Notes under the pieces: generated by a model
Told to the model about the DNA's origin: nothing
The model's input: the letters and a program-made list of their open reading frames with translations, nothing else
Databases searched by the model: none
Translations under genes and position numbers: made by a program
Source: Splendidivirga corallicola
GTDB lineage: Bacteria; Bacteroidota; Bacteroidia; Cytophagales; Cyclobacteriaceae
Assembly (NCBI GenBank): GCA_030442035.1
Contig: JAUJEA010000008.1
Span: forward strand, 62,001-126,000
Reading direction: 5' to 3'
Length of the DNA stretch: 64,000 nucleotides
In this document: positions 47,421-56,076 of the stretch, in pieces
Layout of the letters: each line of letters starts with the position of its first letter
How positions within the stretch are numbered: the stretch's first letter is position 1

Positions 47421-47741
47421 TTATTCCTGGCTTTTGTTTGTATCTTCCTTTTTAATTTGCTCTTGTTGACAATACTGCTCAAGCTTATCCTTGAAGCGGG
47501 CTTTCCATTTTTCTTTGTGGCGATGACTACCATTCTGGCGATGACGGTAATGATGCCAACCATGTCCCAGGAACAATAGTTTGAATAACACTAAAAAGCC
47601 GAGCGTTTGGACAAAGTTAATTTTCTCCAGACCAAAGTAATCGGGTATCAGCCAGTTCCATAAGTACATCACTATTAATGTATAAAGACCCAGGAACAAC
47701 ATACCAAGCCCAATTTTTCCAATGATTTTTGTAAATCTCAT
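47421..47741 (-). CDS. Small membrane protein next to an ECF sigma factor (possible anti-sigma/partner)
   Basis: 106 residues with two TM helices (about 9-31 and 43-58) joined by a short loop (NWLIPDYFGLEKINF), and a His/Lys/Arg-rich cytoplasmic tail (HGWHHYRHRQNG, then a charged helix). Short Bacteroidota proteins of this layout are often found directly after ECF sigma genes and may act as anti-sigma or stress-sensing partners; that is inferred. It starts 16 bases after the sigma gene. Confidence 0.68.
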   Translation of the reverse strand: MRFTKIIGKIGLGMLFLGLYTLIVMYLWNWLIPDYFGLEKINFVQTLGFLVLFKLLFLGHGWHHYRHRQNGSHRHKEKWKARFKDKLEQYCQQEQIKKEDTNKSQE

Positions 47742-47757
47742 AATCTTAAATATTTCC

Positions 47758-48300
47758 TTAAATTTCTTTTAGTTCGTTATATAATTGCTCCAACCGCTTT
47801 CTAAGGTGGAGCACGGCATATCGCTTTCGCGAAAGAAGTGTATTAGTTCCTTCTCCGGTAATGGTACTGATTTCCTTAAAACTCTTATCTTCTAACTCAT
47901 GCCATATGAAGACCTCTCGTTGTTCTGTGGGAAGCTCCTCTAAGGCCAGTTCTATTGTATCCCAAACAGCCTCTTTCCAAAGTTCATCATGTTGCAAAGG
48001 AGCGTAATCTCGTAAAACATCGGCAAAAGAGTCCTGACTATTACCATTGCCAAGTTTACTAAAGTTCAAAGGTCTCTTCTTTCTATACCAATCAATCACT
48101 TTGTTTTTAGCAATACTATGCAACCAGGCACTCACTCTTTCTACCTGCCGGATTTCAGAAATTCCCAGTATCAACTGATAGAACACATCTTGCAAGATAT
48201 CCTCAGCATCCTCTTTTTGAGGCACAAGCTTTCGAATAAAATGAAAAAGCCTTTTTTCCTCTGACTTAATGGTACTGCTAATGAGTTCCTTGTCTTCCAT
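47758..48300 (-). CDS. ECF sigma factor (SigW/RpoE-like)
   Basis: 180 residues with regions 2 (about 12-80, FIRKLVPQKEDAEDILQDVF, AWLHSIAKNKVIDWYRKKR) and 4 (about 115-170, LPTEQREVFIWHELEDKSFKEISTITGEGTNTLLSRKRYAV). No C-terminal extension. The ATG lies 23 bases inside the upstream flavodoxin-like gene, so the two are translationally coupled, and the small membrane protein follows. Third ECF factor in the window. Confidence 0.9.
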   Translation of the reverse strand: MEDKELISSTIKSEEKRLFHFIRKLVPQKEDAEDILQDVFYQLILGISEIRQVERVSAWLHSIAKNKVIDWYRKKRPLNFSKLGNGNSQDSFADVLRDYAPLQHDELWKEAVWDTIELALEELPTEQREVFIWHELEDKSFKEISTITGEGTNTLLSRKRYAVLHLRKRLEQLYNELKEI

Positions 48301-48838
48301 CTAGTGCAAATGTCCCTACGGGCAGGTAATTTTCATAGCATATTTTTTCAAAAGCGAAATCAGAAAAGTCCTGTATGTAATGATCCAGTTTCAGCGCCAT
48401 GCTCGGTGAATCAAGTAGCATATGTTCCCCAAACAACCTTTCCTTTGAAGAAAAGAGCAATGAATGTTCATAACAACGTGTTTTCTGTTGCTGCAATGAA
48501 GATTTTAGGTTGCTCAAGCCACCATCCTGTCTGGAATCCTGAGTAGTACCGGCAATCAGGCCGACCGGACGTCCATGAAAATATTCCGGTATTTTTTGGA
48601 TCAACATATCCACATGCATCAGTCTTTCCCGGGCTCTGCAAACAATAATAAGCGCATCACAAACGAATAACGATCCGGATAAAGTTTCATAGTCCTGCGA
48701 TGGGTAACCATAATCAGCCATATCAATGAACTGCACATCACCATATCCTTTTTGTTTCCATCTTTCCTCTAATTCCAACGCCAAAAACAGCTCATTTAAG
48801 TCTTGTTCAATTCTTGCCAGTAATATACCTGTTCTCAT
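48278..48838 (-). CDS. Flavodoxin-like fold protein (degenerate NADPH-dependent reductase-like)
   Basis: 186 residues. The alternating strand/helix order fits a flavodoxin-like fold: GILLARIE, then CDALIIVCRARERLMHVDMLI at the loop where reductases carry a phosphate/isoalloxazine contact, and RPVGLIAGTTQDS. Key FMN loops are not conserved, so cofactor binding is uncertain. It overlaps the ECF sigma gene by 23 bases and may act in the same response. Confidence 0.55.
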   Translation of the reverse strand: MRTGILLARIEQDLNELFLALELEERWKQKGYGDVQFIDMADYGYPSQDYETLSGSLFVCDALIIVCRARERLMHVDMLIQKIPEYFHGRPVGLIAGTTQDSRQDGGLSNLKSSLQQQKTRCYEHSLLFSSKERLFGEHMLLDSPSMALKLDHYIQDFSDFAFEKICYENYLPVGTFALDGRQGTH

Positions 48839-48978
48839 TTCATATGATCGTGTTGTTAACCTATAAGTCGATCGAGCTAAAAATATATTTTAGAACTTTT
48901 AATTTTTTATAAAAAAATCAATCAGGCACCCCGAATTCATTTAAAAAGAATGATTATAGCTTAAACATTCTTTTATAA

Positions 48979-49260
48979 ACATGTCAGCTACTACAGGATT
49001 TCGGCAAGGTTCCTTTCTTCTTCTACGTGATCCATTTTGCTTTCCTTAATATCCTATCTCAGTTGTTCTATTATCTCCGCTATGGAAAAATGTTTGCCTT
49101 CTTTACTACTTTCCAGCGAAACTGGCCCGAAGATTATGAGCCAAGTGTTATGCTAATTTACATTGTATGGGTTGTTGTCTTGATACCACTTTACTTCCTC
49201 TGCAAATGGTATAGGGATTACAAATTCAGCCACAATCAATGGTGGCTTAAATATCTATAA
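48979..49260 (+). pseudogene. 3' remnant of a heparan-alpha-glucosaminide N-acetyltransferase-like (DUF1624) gene
   Basis: The open frame after the stop at 48976 encodes QDFGKVPFFFYVIHFAFLN, two membrane helices, then LYFLCKWYRDYKF and a final WWLKYL. This is the typical C-terminus of DUF1624/HGSNAT-type acyltransferases, which are about 350-400 residues. There is no start codon before the homologous region, and the upstream 140 bases hold no earlier part in any frame I checked. Only about 94 codons remain, so this is a truncated pseudogene; the missing 5' part was probably lost by deletion. Confidence 0.7.
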
Positions 49261-49345
49261 TCCAATACTCAATTTGATCTCAATCATTGTTTTGAATAAT
49301 TTTTTCAAATGCCTAAATTGAAATACACTTGATACTCTGATCATC

Positions 49346-51010
49346 ATGAAATCTCTAAAAACTATCAAGATCGGTCTAACGATTTTATTCACCATCTATT
49401 TCAGTGGCTGTCAGTATTCATCAAAACAAGAAATTAGTGGAAACGACTATACATTGGGTGAAGCACATATAAGTGTTACCGGAAAGGATGGCGCCATCCC
49501 GTATTTCGAAAAAGGACTTTTACTTCTGCATAGCTTTGAATACCAGGATGCGGCTCAGGCTTTCATTGAGGCCCAGAAGGAAGATCCAAGCTTCGTTATG
49601 GCTTATTGGGGTGAAGCCATGACTTATAATCATCCGTTATGGAGATCGAGATCTGTTGACAAAGGAATCAAGGCTTTAAAAAAGTTAAAGGAAACCAGGG
49701 AAGAAAGGCTCAGCATGGCTGCTACAGAACTGGAAAGGGATCTTTTAGAGTCAGTGGAAATACTTTATACCGAGGGAGATAAATTCGAAAGGGATCAGGC
49801 CTATGCTGATTTTCTTGGTAAACTATACAAAAAGTATCCTGGCAATCATGAGGTGGCTGCATTCCATGCACTATCCCTCTTAGGGTCTGTCAAGGAAGGT
49901 CGTGATGATAAAATCTACGGAAAGGGAGCGATCATTGCACAAAGTATTTTAGATGAAAATCCAAATCATCCTGGCGCATTGCACTATTTAATTCACTCTT
50001 ATGATGATCCTGATCATGCATTCCGGGCCCTGGAAGCTGCCAATAGTTATGCGAAAGTGGCAAAGGATGCCAGTCATGCATTGCATATGCCTTCTCACAT
50101 ATATGTTGCTTTGGGAATGTGGAATGAAGTCGTGTCCTCCAATGAGGATTCCTGGCAAGCAAGTGTGAACAGGATGAAACGCAAACAATTATCAAACGAT
50201 GCACAAAGTTACCATGCGCTTCACTGGCTGATGTATGGCTATTTGCAACAAAACAGGTTTAATAAAGCTACCCAGATCATGAAGGACATGGTACGTTATA
50301 CCGAGGAACTACCTTCCAGGAGTGCAAGAGATTATTTGGTTTCTATGATAGGGACTTATCAGGTGGAGACTGACAACTGGAATAGTCTTTTCCATAATGT
50401 TCCGGTAGATATGGATCAGTTGAATATCACCGTCAGGGCAACACGTTCATTTATTAACGGAATGAAAGACCTTTCCGATCATGACTTACATTCTTTGGAT
50501 GAAACTATTCAATTGATGGAAGAAGATAGAAAAATCGCTATTGGCAAAATGGAAAGCCGGGGCCTTGCATTATGTGGGCGTGCCGGACGATACCGGTTTC
50601 CCAATCAGTTAGATATTGATCAGGCACATGTGATGGAAATGGAACTAAGAGCGCTGCTGGCTTCAGCCAAAAATGATTTTGAAATGGCTGATAATTGGTT
50701 TAAGAAGGCTGTTGAACTCGAACAGCGTGTTAGTTATTCCTATGGCCCTCCCGTCATTGTGAAACCATCCAGTGAACTTTATGGTGAATGGTTGCTGGAA
50801 CAGGCAAGATTTCAAGAAGCTCAAAAACAATTTGATAAAGCACTTCATAGAGGGCCTAAAAGAATTCTTTCCTTAAAAGGTAAAATGCTTGCCTGTCGAT
50901 CAAATGATGATCCTCAGGCCGAAACGATTAAAGAAGAATTAAAAGATCTACTCAAAAAAGCTGATCCGGAAAGGCAAAAAGTAGTTATTCCGGTTGAAAC
51001 AAGCGGTTGA
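49346..51010 (+). CDS. TPR-repeat lipoprotein
   Basis: 554 residues. Lipobox at residues about 18-22 (YFSGC). Tetratricopeptide-like helix pairs through the whole length (YFEKGLLLLHSFEYQDAAQAFIEAQKEDPSF; ADNWFKKAVELEQ; AQKQFDKALHRGPKR). A conserved His-rich block (HPGALHYLIHSYDDPDHAFRAL, ASHALHMPSHIY) marks a family of uncharacterised TPR proteins found widely in bacteria, where it might bind a metal. Exported; likely protein-protein interaction. Confidence 0.82.
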   Translation: MKSLKTIKIGLTILFTIYFSGCQYSSKQEISGNDYTLGEAHISVTGKDGAIPYFEKGLLLLHSFEYQDAAQAFIEAQKEDPSFVMAYWGEAMTYNHPLWRSRSVDKGIKALKKLKETREERLSMAATELERDLLESVEILYTEGDKFERDQAYADFLGKLYKKYPGNHEVAAFHALSLLGSVKEGRDDKIYGKGAIIAQSILDENPNHPGALHYLIHSYDDPDHAFRALEAANSYAKVAKDASHALHMPSHIYVALGMWNEVVSSNEDSWQASVNRMKRKQLSNDAQSYHALHWLMYGYLQQNRFNKATQIMKDMVRYTEELPSRSARDYLVSMIGTYQVETDNWNSLFHNVPVDMDQLNITVRATRSFINGMKDLSDHDLHSLDETIQLMEEDRKIAIGKMESRGLALCGRAGRYRFPNQLDIDQAHVMEMELRALLASAKNDFEMADNWFKKAVELEQRVSYSYGPPVIVKPSSELYGEWLLEQARFQEAQKQFDKALHRGPKRILSLKGKMLACRSNDDPQAETIKEELKDLLKKADPERQKVVIPVETSG

Positions 51011-51074
51011 ATTTAGTTATCAATTATGAATTATGAGTTTTGAATTTTGAGTTAATAGTCTGTTTTGCCGAGAT

Positions 51075-51111
51075 CAAAAAATACCGAACCCGTTTGAAAC
51101 AGGTTCGGTAA
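51075..51111 (-). terminator. Intrinsic terminator of the collagen-like lipoprotein gene
   Basis: TACCGAACC (51082-51090) pairs with GGTTCGGTA (51102-51110) with an A-run at 51076-51081 that reads as T on the minus strand. It lies 33 bases beyond the stop. Confidence 0.8.
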
Positions 51112-51143
51112 ATAGAAATTAAAAAAACGGAAAATATTTATGG

Positions 51144-51728
51144 TTACTCTTTTACAGCGGGTCTCTTGATAGACAGGTATTTCTGATCTACAGGTGTATC
51201 AACCAATCCAAAACGCTTTACAACTTCTTTGTAATCACTGTAGTCACTTGCTGTCCTGCCTGTTTCGACAAATTGGGCCGGAACCACAACGATGCGTGCC
51301 ACCCACTCATTTAACATTTCCGGTCCCAAATTACTCCTTGGGAAGTCAGCTTCCAGAAACAGGGAAACATCACTTACGGTAAAATCAAAATTGTACTGTA
51401 GCAGTCCATCTTCGGTAATCAACGTTTGAGGCAAGGCTCTCCATATTTCCAACATCTCTCCATTTACTTCTTCCTGTCCCCATAGTAAATAAACGAGGAC
51501 TACATCTGAGTCCAATACCTGAAAATCATCGGGAAAGGGCAAAAAGACCTGATAATCAGGTGCCTCAAAATCAATAATATACTCAAAGGTAAAGCCTTCT
51601 TCCCCTTTTGCTCCTTCCGGTCCGATAGGTCCTACCGGCCCCACAGGTCCCGGAGGTCCCTCTGGCCCAACCTCACAGGAATACATTCCAAAAACCAGTA
51701 TTGCGATTGTATAAATTATTCTTCTCAT
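51144..51728 (-). CDS. Lipoprotein with short collagen-like Gly-X-Y stretch
   Basis: About 194 residues from ATG 51728. Lipobox FGMYSC followed at once by nine collagen triplets (VGPEGPPGPVGPVGPIGP, then EGAKGEEG), then a beta-rich C-terminal domain of about 150 residues. The collagen stretch may trimerise the domain at the membrane. An in-frame ATG 25 codons upstream lacks a signal peptide and is unlikely. Such proteins are common in Bacteroidota, role unknown. Confidence 0.78.
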   Translation of the reverse strand: MRRIIYTIAILVFGMYSCEVGPEGPPGPVGPVGPIGPEGAKGEEGFTFEYIIDFEAPDYQVFLPFPDDFQVLDSDVVLVYLLWGQEEVNGEMLEIWRALPQTLITEDGLLQYNFDFTVSDVSLFLEADFPRSNLGPEMLNEWVARIVVVPAQFVETGRTASDYSDYKEVVKRFGLVDTPVDQKYLSIKRPAVKE

Positions 51729-51943
51729 GACAGCTCTCTTTTGGTGATAAATATTTACCCCCCATAAATCAAAGCACATGCCAAAAAAAAGATTAACCAA
51801 CAAATTGGATCGTAACTAACTGAATAACAGATAAAAATGTTTTATTCATTTTAGTTAAATAAGTGATTCAAAAAAAATTTATCTTTAATCTCCAGAGGAT
51901 ATGTGATGGGATATAAATTGTCAATTCATGATTTTAATGCGCC

Positions 51944-52300
51944 ATGTTTATTGAAGATCTGCAAGAAATTTGTCATAAGCTTCCGGGAGTAACGGAGGAC
52001 ATCAAATGGGAAAATCATTTATGCTTCTGTGTAGAAAAAAAGATGTTCCTCATTCTGGGTTTGGATGAAGCCCCTACAACAGCTTCCTTCAAAGTAACTG
52101 AAGAAGATTTCGAAGCCCTATCTACCTGGAGTGGTTTTAAACCGGCCCCTTATATGGCAAGGAATAAATGGATATGGACGGATGATATCGGTAGGCTTTC
52201 CAAGAAACAATGGGAACAATATGCCTATCAATCATATCACCTCATAGCATCAAAGCTTCCTATCAAGACGAGAAAACAATTGGGTATTTATGAGTCTTAA
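51944..52300 (+). CDS. MmcQ/YjbR family protein
   Basis: 118 residues. LPGVTEDIKWENHLCFCVEKKMFLIL, FKVTEEDFEALS and WIWTDDIGRLSKKQWEQYAYQSYHLI are family hallmarks of the double-wing MmcQ/YjbR fold. It is proposed to bind DNA, but no function is firmly known. Single gene. Confidence 0.9.
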   Translation: MFIEDLQEICHKLPGVTEDIKWENHLCFCVEKKMFLILGLDEAPTTASFKVTEEDFEALSTWSGFKPAPYMARNKWIWTDDIGRLSKKQWEQYAYQSYHLIASKLPIKTRKQLGIYES

Positions 52301-52410
52301 AGATGCTATGACCTCTTGCTAATAAATTGAAATGGAATAATCAGCCACCTTGGCATCAATTCAAGAATTGTACTGTTGTAAATTAAAAAGTATTTTGTCA
52401 AAACATTAAG

Positions 52411-52424
52411 TGTGCTCGTGCACA
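52411..52424 (+). promoter_or_regulatory. Putative LacI operator 1
   Basis: TGTGCTCGTGCACA: a palindrome with central CG, paired at six of seven positions. It shares its form with operator 2, 110 bases downstream. Confidence 0.6.
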
Positions 52425-52520
52425 TTTATATCACTTTCTCCCTATAAATAAGATCTAAAAGTTATTTTTTAAAAAATTTGGGCAATGAAGTATTGTAATT
52501 CTGTGTCATTTTTTTAAACT

Positions 52521-52534
52521 TGTGTGCGTACACA
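52521..52534 (+). promoter_or_regulatory. Putative LacI operator 2
   Basis: TGTGTGCGTACACA: a palindrome with central CG, paired at six of seven positions, 38 bases before the LacI ATG at 52572. A central CG is typical of LacI-family sites. Both copies are followed by CATTT-like context (CACATTT). Confidence 0.65.
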
Positions 52535-52571
52535 TTTTTTAAACAAACTGTATATCACAAAGTCATCCTTT

Positions 52572-53639
52572 ATGAGTAAGATCAAAAAAACAACAATTCA
52601 GGATGTAGCTAAATATGCTAATGTTTCTTCCGGTACCATAGATAGAGTAATTCACAATCGAGGAAAAGTCTCTCCTGCTAAAAAGAAAAAGATTGAAGAG
52701 GCCATAAAACACCTCAACTTCAACCCCAATCTTCTGGCAAGAACGCTTGCATTGGGCAAGCAATTTATGATCTGCAGTCTTCTTCCTGAATCGGTCATCT
52801 CTCAAAACTATTGGTCTCTCCCCAGAAGAGGGATCATGCAAAGTGCTGAAAAGTATAAGGACTTTGGAATTGTCCTGGAAGCCTATGAATATAGTCTCTT
52901 TGATGAAGAAAGTTTTGTTAAACAGGCTCAGATTATAATAGATAAAAATCCTGATGGTGTTATTTTAGCTCCGCTATTTGAGAAGGAAAGCATTTCATTT
53001 ACCCAAGCCCTGGAAGAAAAAAACATTCCCTACATTTTCATTGATGCTAATATCCCGGATCAGAACAATTTGAGTTATATCGGACCGGAATTAAAGAACA
53101 GTGGTTATATAGCCGGGAAACTGTTGAACTCCATTCTTAATATGAACGATGATATTCTAATTGTTAACATGGTCAAAGGTATTGAGAATTCTTCTCATGT
53201 CTGGGTCATTGAGGATGGCTTTCGGGAGTTTTTTGATTCCAACAATTACACTAATGACCGAAAGATCAACTCACTCACCATCCACACTACCGACGAAACG
53301 GAAGTGACAAGGGAGCTAACTAAGTATTACATAAAAAATCCAGGTGTTAAAGGTGTATTTGTTACAAATTCAAAAGCTCACCTAATCTCTGAATTCCATC
53401 GGGCCCATGAATTGGATGGAAAAGTGATCGGATTTGATTTAATTGAAGAAAACATCGCCTCTCTTAAAAATGGAAGCATCGACTTTCTCATCTCGCAAAA
53501 CCCGGTTTTCCAAGGCGGCCAGGCTGTTCAAATGTTGTTCGATTATTTTGTCTACAAGAAAACTCCTACCGAAATCCAATATGTACCACTAGACATTATA
53601 ATCAAGGAAAATGTTGATTTCTATTTAAATTCTCAATAA
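52572..53639 (+). CDS. LacI-family transcriptional regulator
   Basis: 355 residues from ATG 52572 (a GTG at 52524 lies inside the operator and is rejected). N-terminal HTH TTIQDVAKYANVSSGTIDRVIHNRGKVS with hinge helix NPNLLARTLA, then a periplasmic-binding-protein-like sensor domain (about 65-350) that would bind a sugar. It heads the amino sugar operon and is preceded by two palindromic operators, so it likely represses itself and the seven genes downstream until an inducer binds. Confidence 0.9.
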   Translation: MSKIKKTTIQDVAKYANVSSGTIDRVIHNRGKVSPAKKKKIEEAIKHLNFNPNLLARTLALGKQFMICSLLPESVISQNYWSLPRRGIMQSAEKYKDFGIVLEAYEYSLFDEESFVKQAQIIIDKNPDGVILAPLFEKESISFTQALEEKNIPYIFIDANIPDQNNLSYIGPELKNSGYIAGKLLNSILNMNDDILIVNMVKGIENSSHVWVIEDGFREFFDSNNYTNDRKINSLTIHTTDETEVTRELTKYYIKNPGVKGVFVTNSKAHLISEFHRAHELDGKVIGFDLIEENIASLKNGSIDFLISQNPVFQGGQAVQMLFDYFVYKKTPTEIQYVPLDIIIKENVDFYLNSQ

Positions 53640-53680
53640 CCAATTTAAAGCATCAAAATCCAAAACCTAAATCATTTAAA

Positions 53681-55033
53681 ATGGTATATACTTCAAAATC
53701 GAGAAGGAGCTTTATCAAGAAAACGGTGGCCAGTTCAGCCGTATTTATGGCTGGAGGCATACTACCTCAGTTTAGTGCCAAAAGCTATGGGCAAATTATT
53801 GGGGCAAATAAAAAAATTAAAGCCTCCATTATGGGTGTTAATAGTCGGGGAACAGCCTTGGCAAAAAGTTTTGCACATCAAGATATTTGCGATGTACTTC
53901 ATATTTGTGATGTTGACAACCGTGCCATTTCAAATTGCCAGTTAGCGCTAAAAGACCGACAGGCCTTGGAGGCCAAGGGATTCACCGATTTTCGTAAATC
54001 CCTGGAGAGCACTGACATTGATGTATTGGTCATTGCCGCTCCAGACCACTGGCATGCGCCTGCCTCACTTTTAGCAATGCAAGCTGGAAAACATGTTTAC
54101 GTTGAAAAGCCTTGTAGCCATAATCCAAATGAGGGAGAAATACTTGTTCAAGCTGCCGAGCAATATGGAAAAGTTGTTCAAATGGGTAATCAACGGCGGT
54201 CATGGCCAAATGTTATGGAAGGTATTGGTGCTTTAAAAAATGGAGTGATCGGACGAGTCTATTTTGGGAAGGGGTGGTATTCCAATAATCGGCCATCAAT
54301 AGGGATTGGTAAAGAAGTAAAAGTTCCTGATTGGCTGGACTGGGATCTATGGCAAGGACCAGCTCCCAGGAAGAACTTCAAAGATAATCTAGTACACTAC
54401 AATTGGCACTGGCTTTGGCACTGGGGAACCGGAGAAGCGTTGAATAATGGGACCCATATGATAGATCTCTTAAGATGGGGCATGGACGTTGACTATCCCA
54501 CCAAAGTAAGTTCAAATGGAGGTCGATACAGATATCAGGATGATTGGGAGACACCCGATACCCAAATAATAAATCTCGATTTCGAAAAGGGATTGACAAT
54601 GTCCTGGGAAGGACGAAGCTGCAACGGAAAAAGTGTTGAAGGTAGTTCTGTGGGAGTCATGTTTTATGGAGAAAACGGAAGCATGCTTATCCCTGGAGGA
54701 AATAGCTATACAATTTTTGATCTTCAAGGCAAAATCACGAAAGAAGTACAGGACGACAAGAAAGTAGATCCCAGGAATGCTACAAATCCTGCAGAGCACC
54801 TTGATGCTCTGCATATCAGAAATATGTTCGATGCCATAATGAATGGTAGTAAGCTAAATGCAGACATAGATTCCGGTCATAAAAGCACCTTGCTTGTTCA
54901 ATTGGGAAACATCGCACAGCGTGTTGGTCGGTCATTGGACATAGACTCAAAAAATGGGCATATTATAAAAGACAAAGAAGCCCTTAAATACTGGAGTCGG
55001 ACCTATGAAAAGGGATGGGAAATGAAATTGTAA
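53681..55033 (+). CDS. Gfo/Idh/MocA-family oxidoreductase with Tat signal
   Basis: 450 residues. Twin-arginine signal (KSRRSFIKK, then hydrophobic segment), so exported to the periplasm folded with its cofactor. Rossmann domain with IDVLVIAAPDHWHAPASL and EKP motif (HVYVEKPCSH), followed by the alpha/beta domain (NGTHMIDLLRWG). NAD(P)-dependent oxidation or NAD-assisted hydrolysis of a sugar is likely; substrate unknown. Second gene of the operon, 41 bases after LacI. Confidence 0.87.
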   Translation: MVYTSKSRRSFIKKTVASSAVFMAGGILPQFSAKSYGQIIGANKKIKASIMGVNSRGTALAKSFAHQDICDVLHICDVDNRAISNCQLALKDRQALEAKGFTDFRKSLESTDIDVLVIAAPDHWHAPASLLAMQAGKHVYVEKPCSHNPNEGEILVQAAEQYGKVVQMGNQRRSWPNVMEGIGALKNGVIGRVYFGKGWYSNNRPSIGIGKEVKVPDWLDWDLWQGPAPRKNFKDNLVHYNWHWLWHWGTGEALNNGTHMIDLLRWGMDVDYPTKVSSNGGRYRYQDDWETPDTQIINLDFEKGLTMSWEGRSCNGKSVEGSSVGVMFYGENGSMLIPGGNSYTIFDLQGKITKEVQDDKKVDPRNATNPAEHLDALHIRNMFDAIMNGSKLNADIDSGHKSTLLVQLGNIAQRVGRSLDIDSKNGHIIKDKEALKYWSRTYEKGWEMKL

Positions 55034-55057
55034 CAGTAAACATTACTCAAAAATTCA

Positions 55058-56041
55058 ATGGAATCCAGACGGTCTTGTATAGAAAAAATTAGTAAAGGTG
55101 TTGCATTGGCAGCTTTAGGATTTTCACCAGACACTAGCTTGTTCACCGGATTAACTTCTAAGGTTAATAAGTCCTCAGAAAATATCAGCATTGGTATCAT
55201 AGGAGCGGAAAATTCTCATACGAGAGCCTTTGGGAAGTTATTCAATATTGATAAAAAATTTCCCGGGGTGGAAGTAAAATATGTCTGGGGGGAAACAGAA
55301 GCTTTCGCCAAGAATGCCATGGAAAAAGGTGGCATCCCATCCATGGTAAAGGATCCCAAAGAAATGCTTGGAAAAATAGATGCGCTCATTGTAGACCATC
55401 GTCATGGAAAATTCCATTTGGAGGCAGCAACTCCTTTTGTAAAGGCTGGAGTTCCGACCTTTATAGACAAGCCATTTTGCTACAGGGTTGAAGAAGGAAA
55501 AAAATTCCTGGGGATGGCTCGGGAGCTAGGCACACCCATTACTTCTTATAGTTCTGTTGCACATAGTTACGCGACACTCGATATAAAAGATCAGGTATCT
55601 CGCATAGAAGATATCAAGCAAGTTGTTAGTTACGGGCCTTTGGACATGAACTCTCCATATGGAGGCGTATTTTTCTATGGACCACACCTGGTTCAACCTT
55701 TGTTGTACATCTTTGGCAATACGGTGACAAGAGTCCGTGTTAATAAAAACAATAAAAATAGCAGCGCCAGTCTCGTTTTCAAAAACGGCATGCTGGCAAC
55801 GCTCATTTTTACAACCAAACGCTATGGTTGGCAAACATTTGTAGAAACTGAACAAGGTATCATCGAACTTAAATCAAGCGTAGAAGATAAAGTTCCATCC
55901 AAAAATTATGTTGACATGGTTACAATGTTCAAAACAGGCCAGGAACCACGAAGCCATCAAAGCATACTCCATGGTGTGGCAGTTTTGGAAGCCCTTGAAA
56001 AATCAGTCTTGAGCGAGCAATGGGAAACGGTTGCCCTCTGA
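55058..56041 (+). CDS. Gfo/Idh/MocA-family oxidoreductase, shorter, with Tat-like start
   Basis: 327 residues. N-terminal twin-arginine ESRRSCIEKISKG, then ISIGIIGAENSHTRAFGK (Rossmann start), IDALIVDHRHGKFHLEAATPF and FIDKPFCY, an EKP-like motif with Asp for Glu. It is shorter than the first oxidoreductase and more diverged, and may act on a different sugar. 24 bases after the preceding gene. Confidence 0.8.
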   Translation: MESRRSCIEKISKGVALAALGFSPDTSLFTGLTSKVNKSSENISIGIIGAENSHTRAFGKLFNIDKKFPGVEVKYVWGETEAFAKNAMEKGGIPSMVKDPKEMLGKIDALIVDHRHGKFHLEAATPFVKAGVPTFIDKPFCYRVEEGKKFLGMARELGTPITSYSSVAHSYATLDIKDQVSRIEDIKQVVSYGPLDMNSPYGGVFFYGPHLVQPLLYIFGNTVTRVRVNKNNKNSSASLVFKNGMLATLIFTTKRYGWQTFVETEQGIIELKSSVEDKVPSKNYVDMVTMFKTGQEPRSHQSILHGVAVLEALEKSVLSEQWETVAL

Positions 56042-56076
56042 CAGAATATACGAAAAACGATAGAACGATTTATAAA

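Noticed and set aside
52524..52571. Upstream GTG start for LacI
   Set aside because: It lies within the second operator palindrome, and the HTH domain begins right after ATG 52572.
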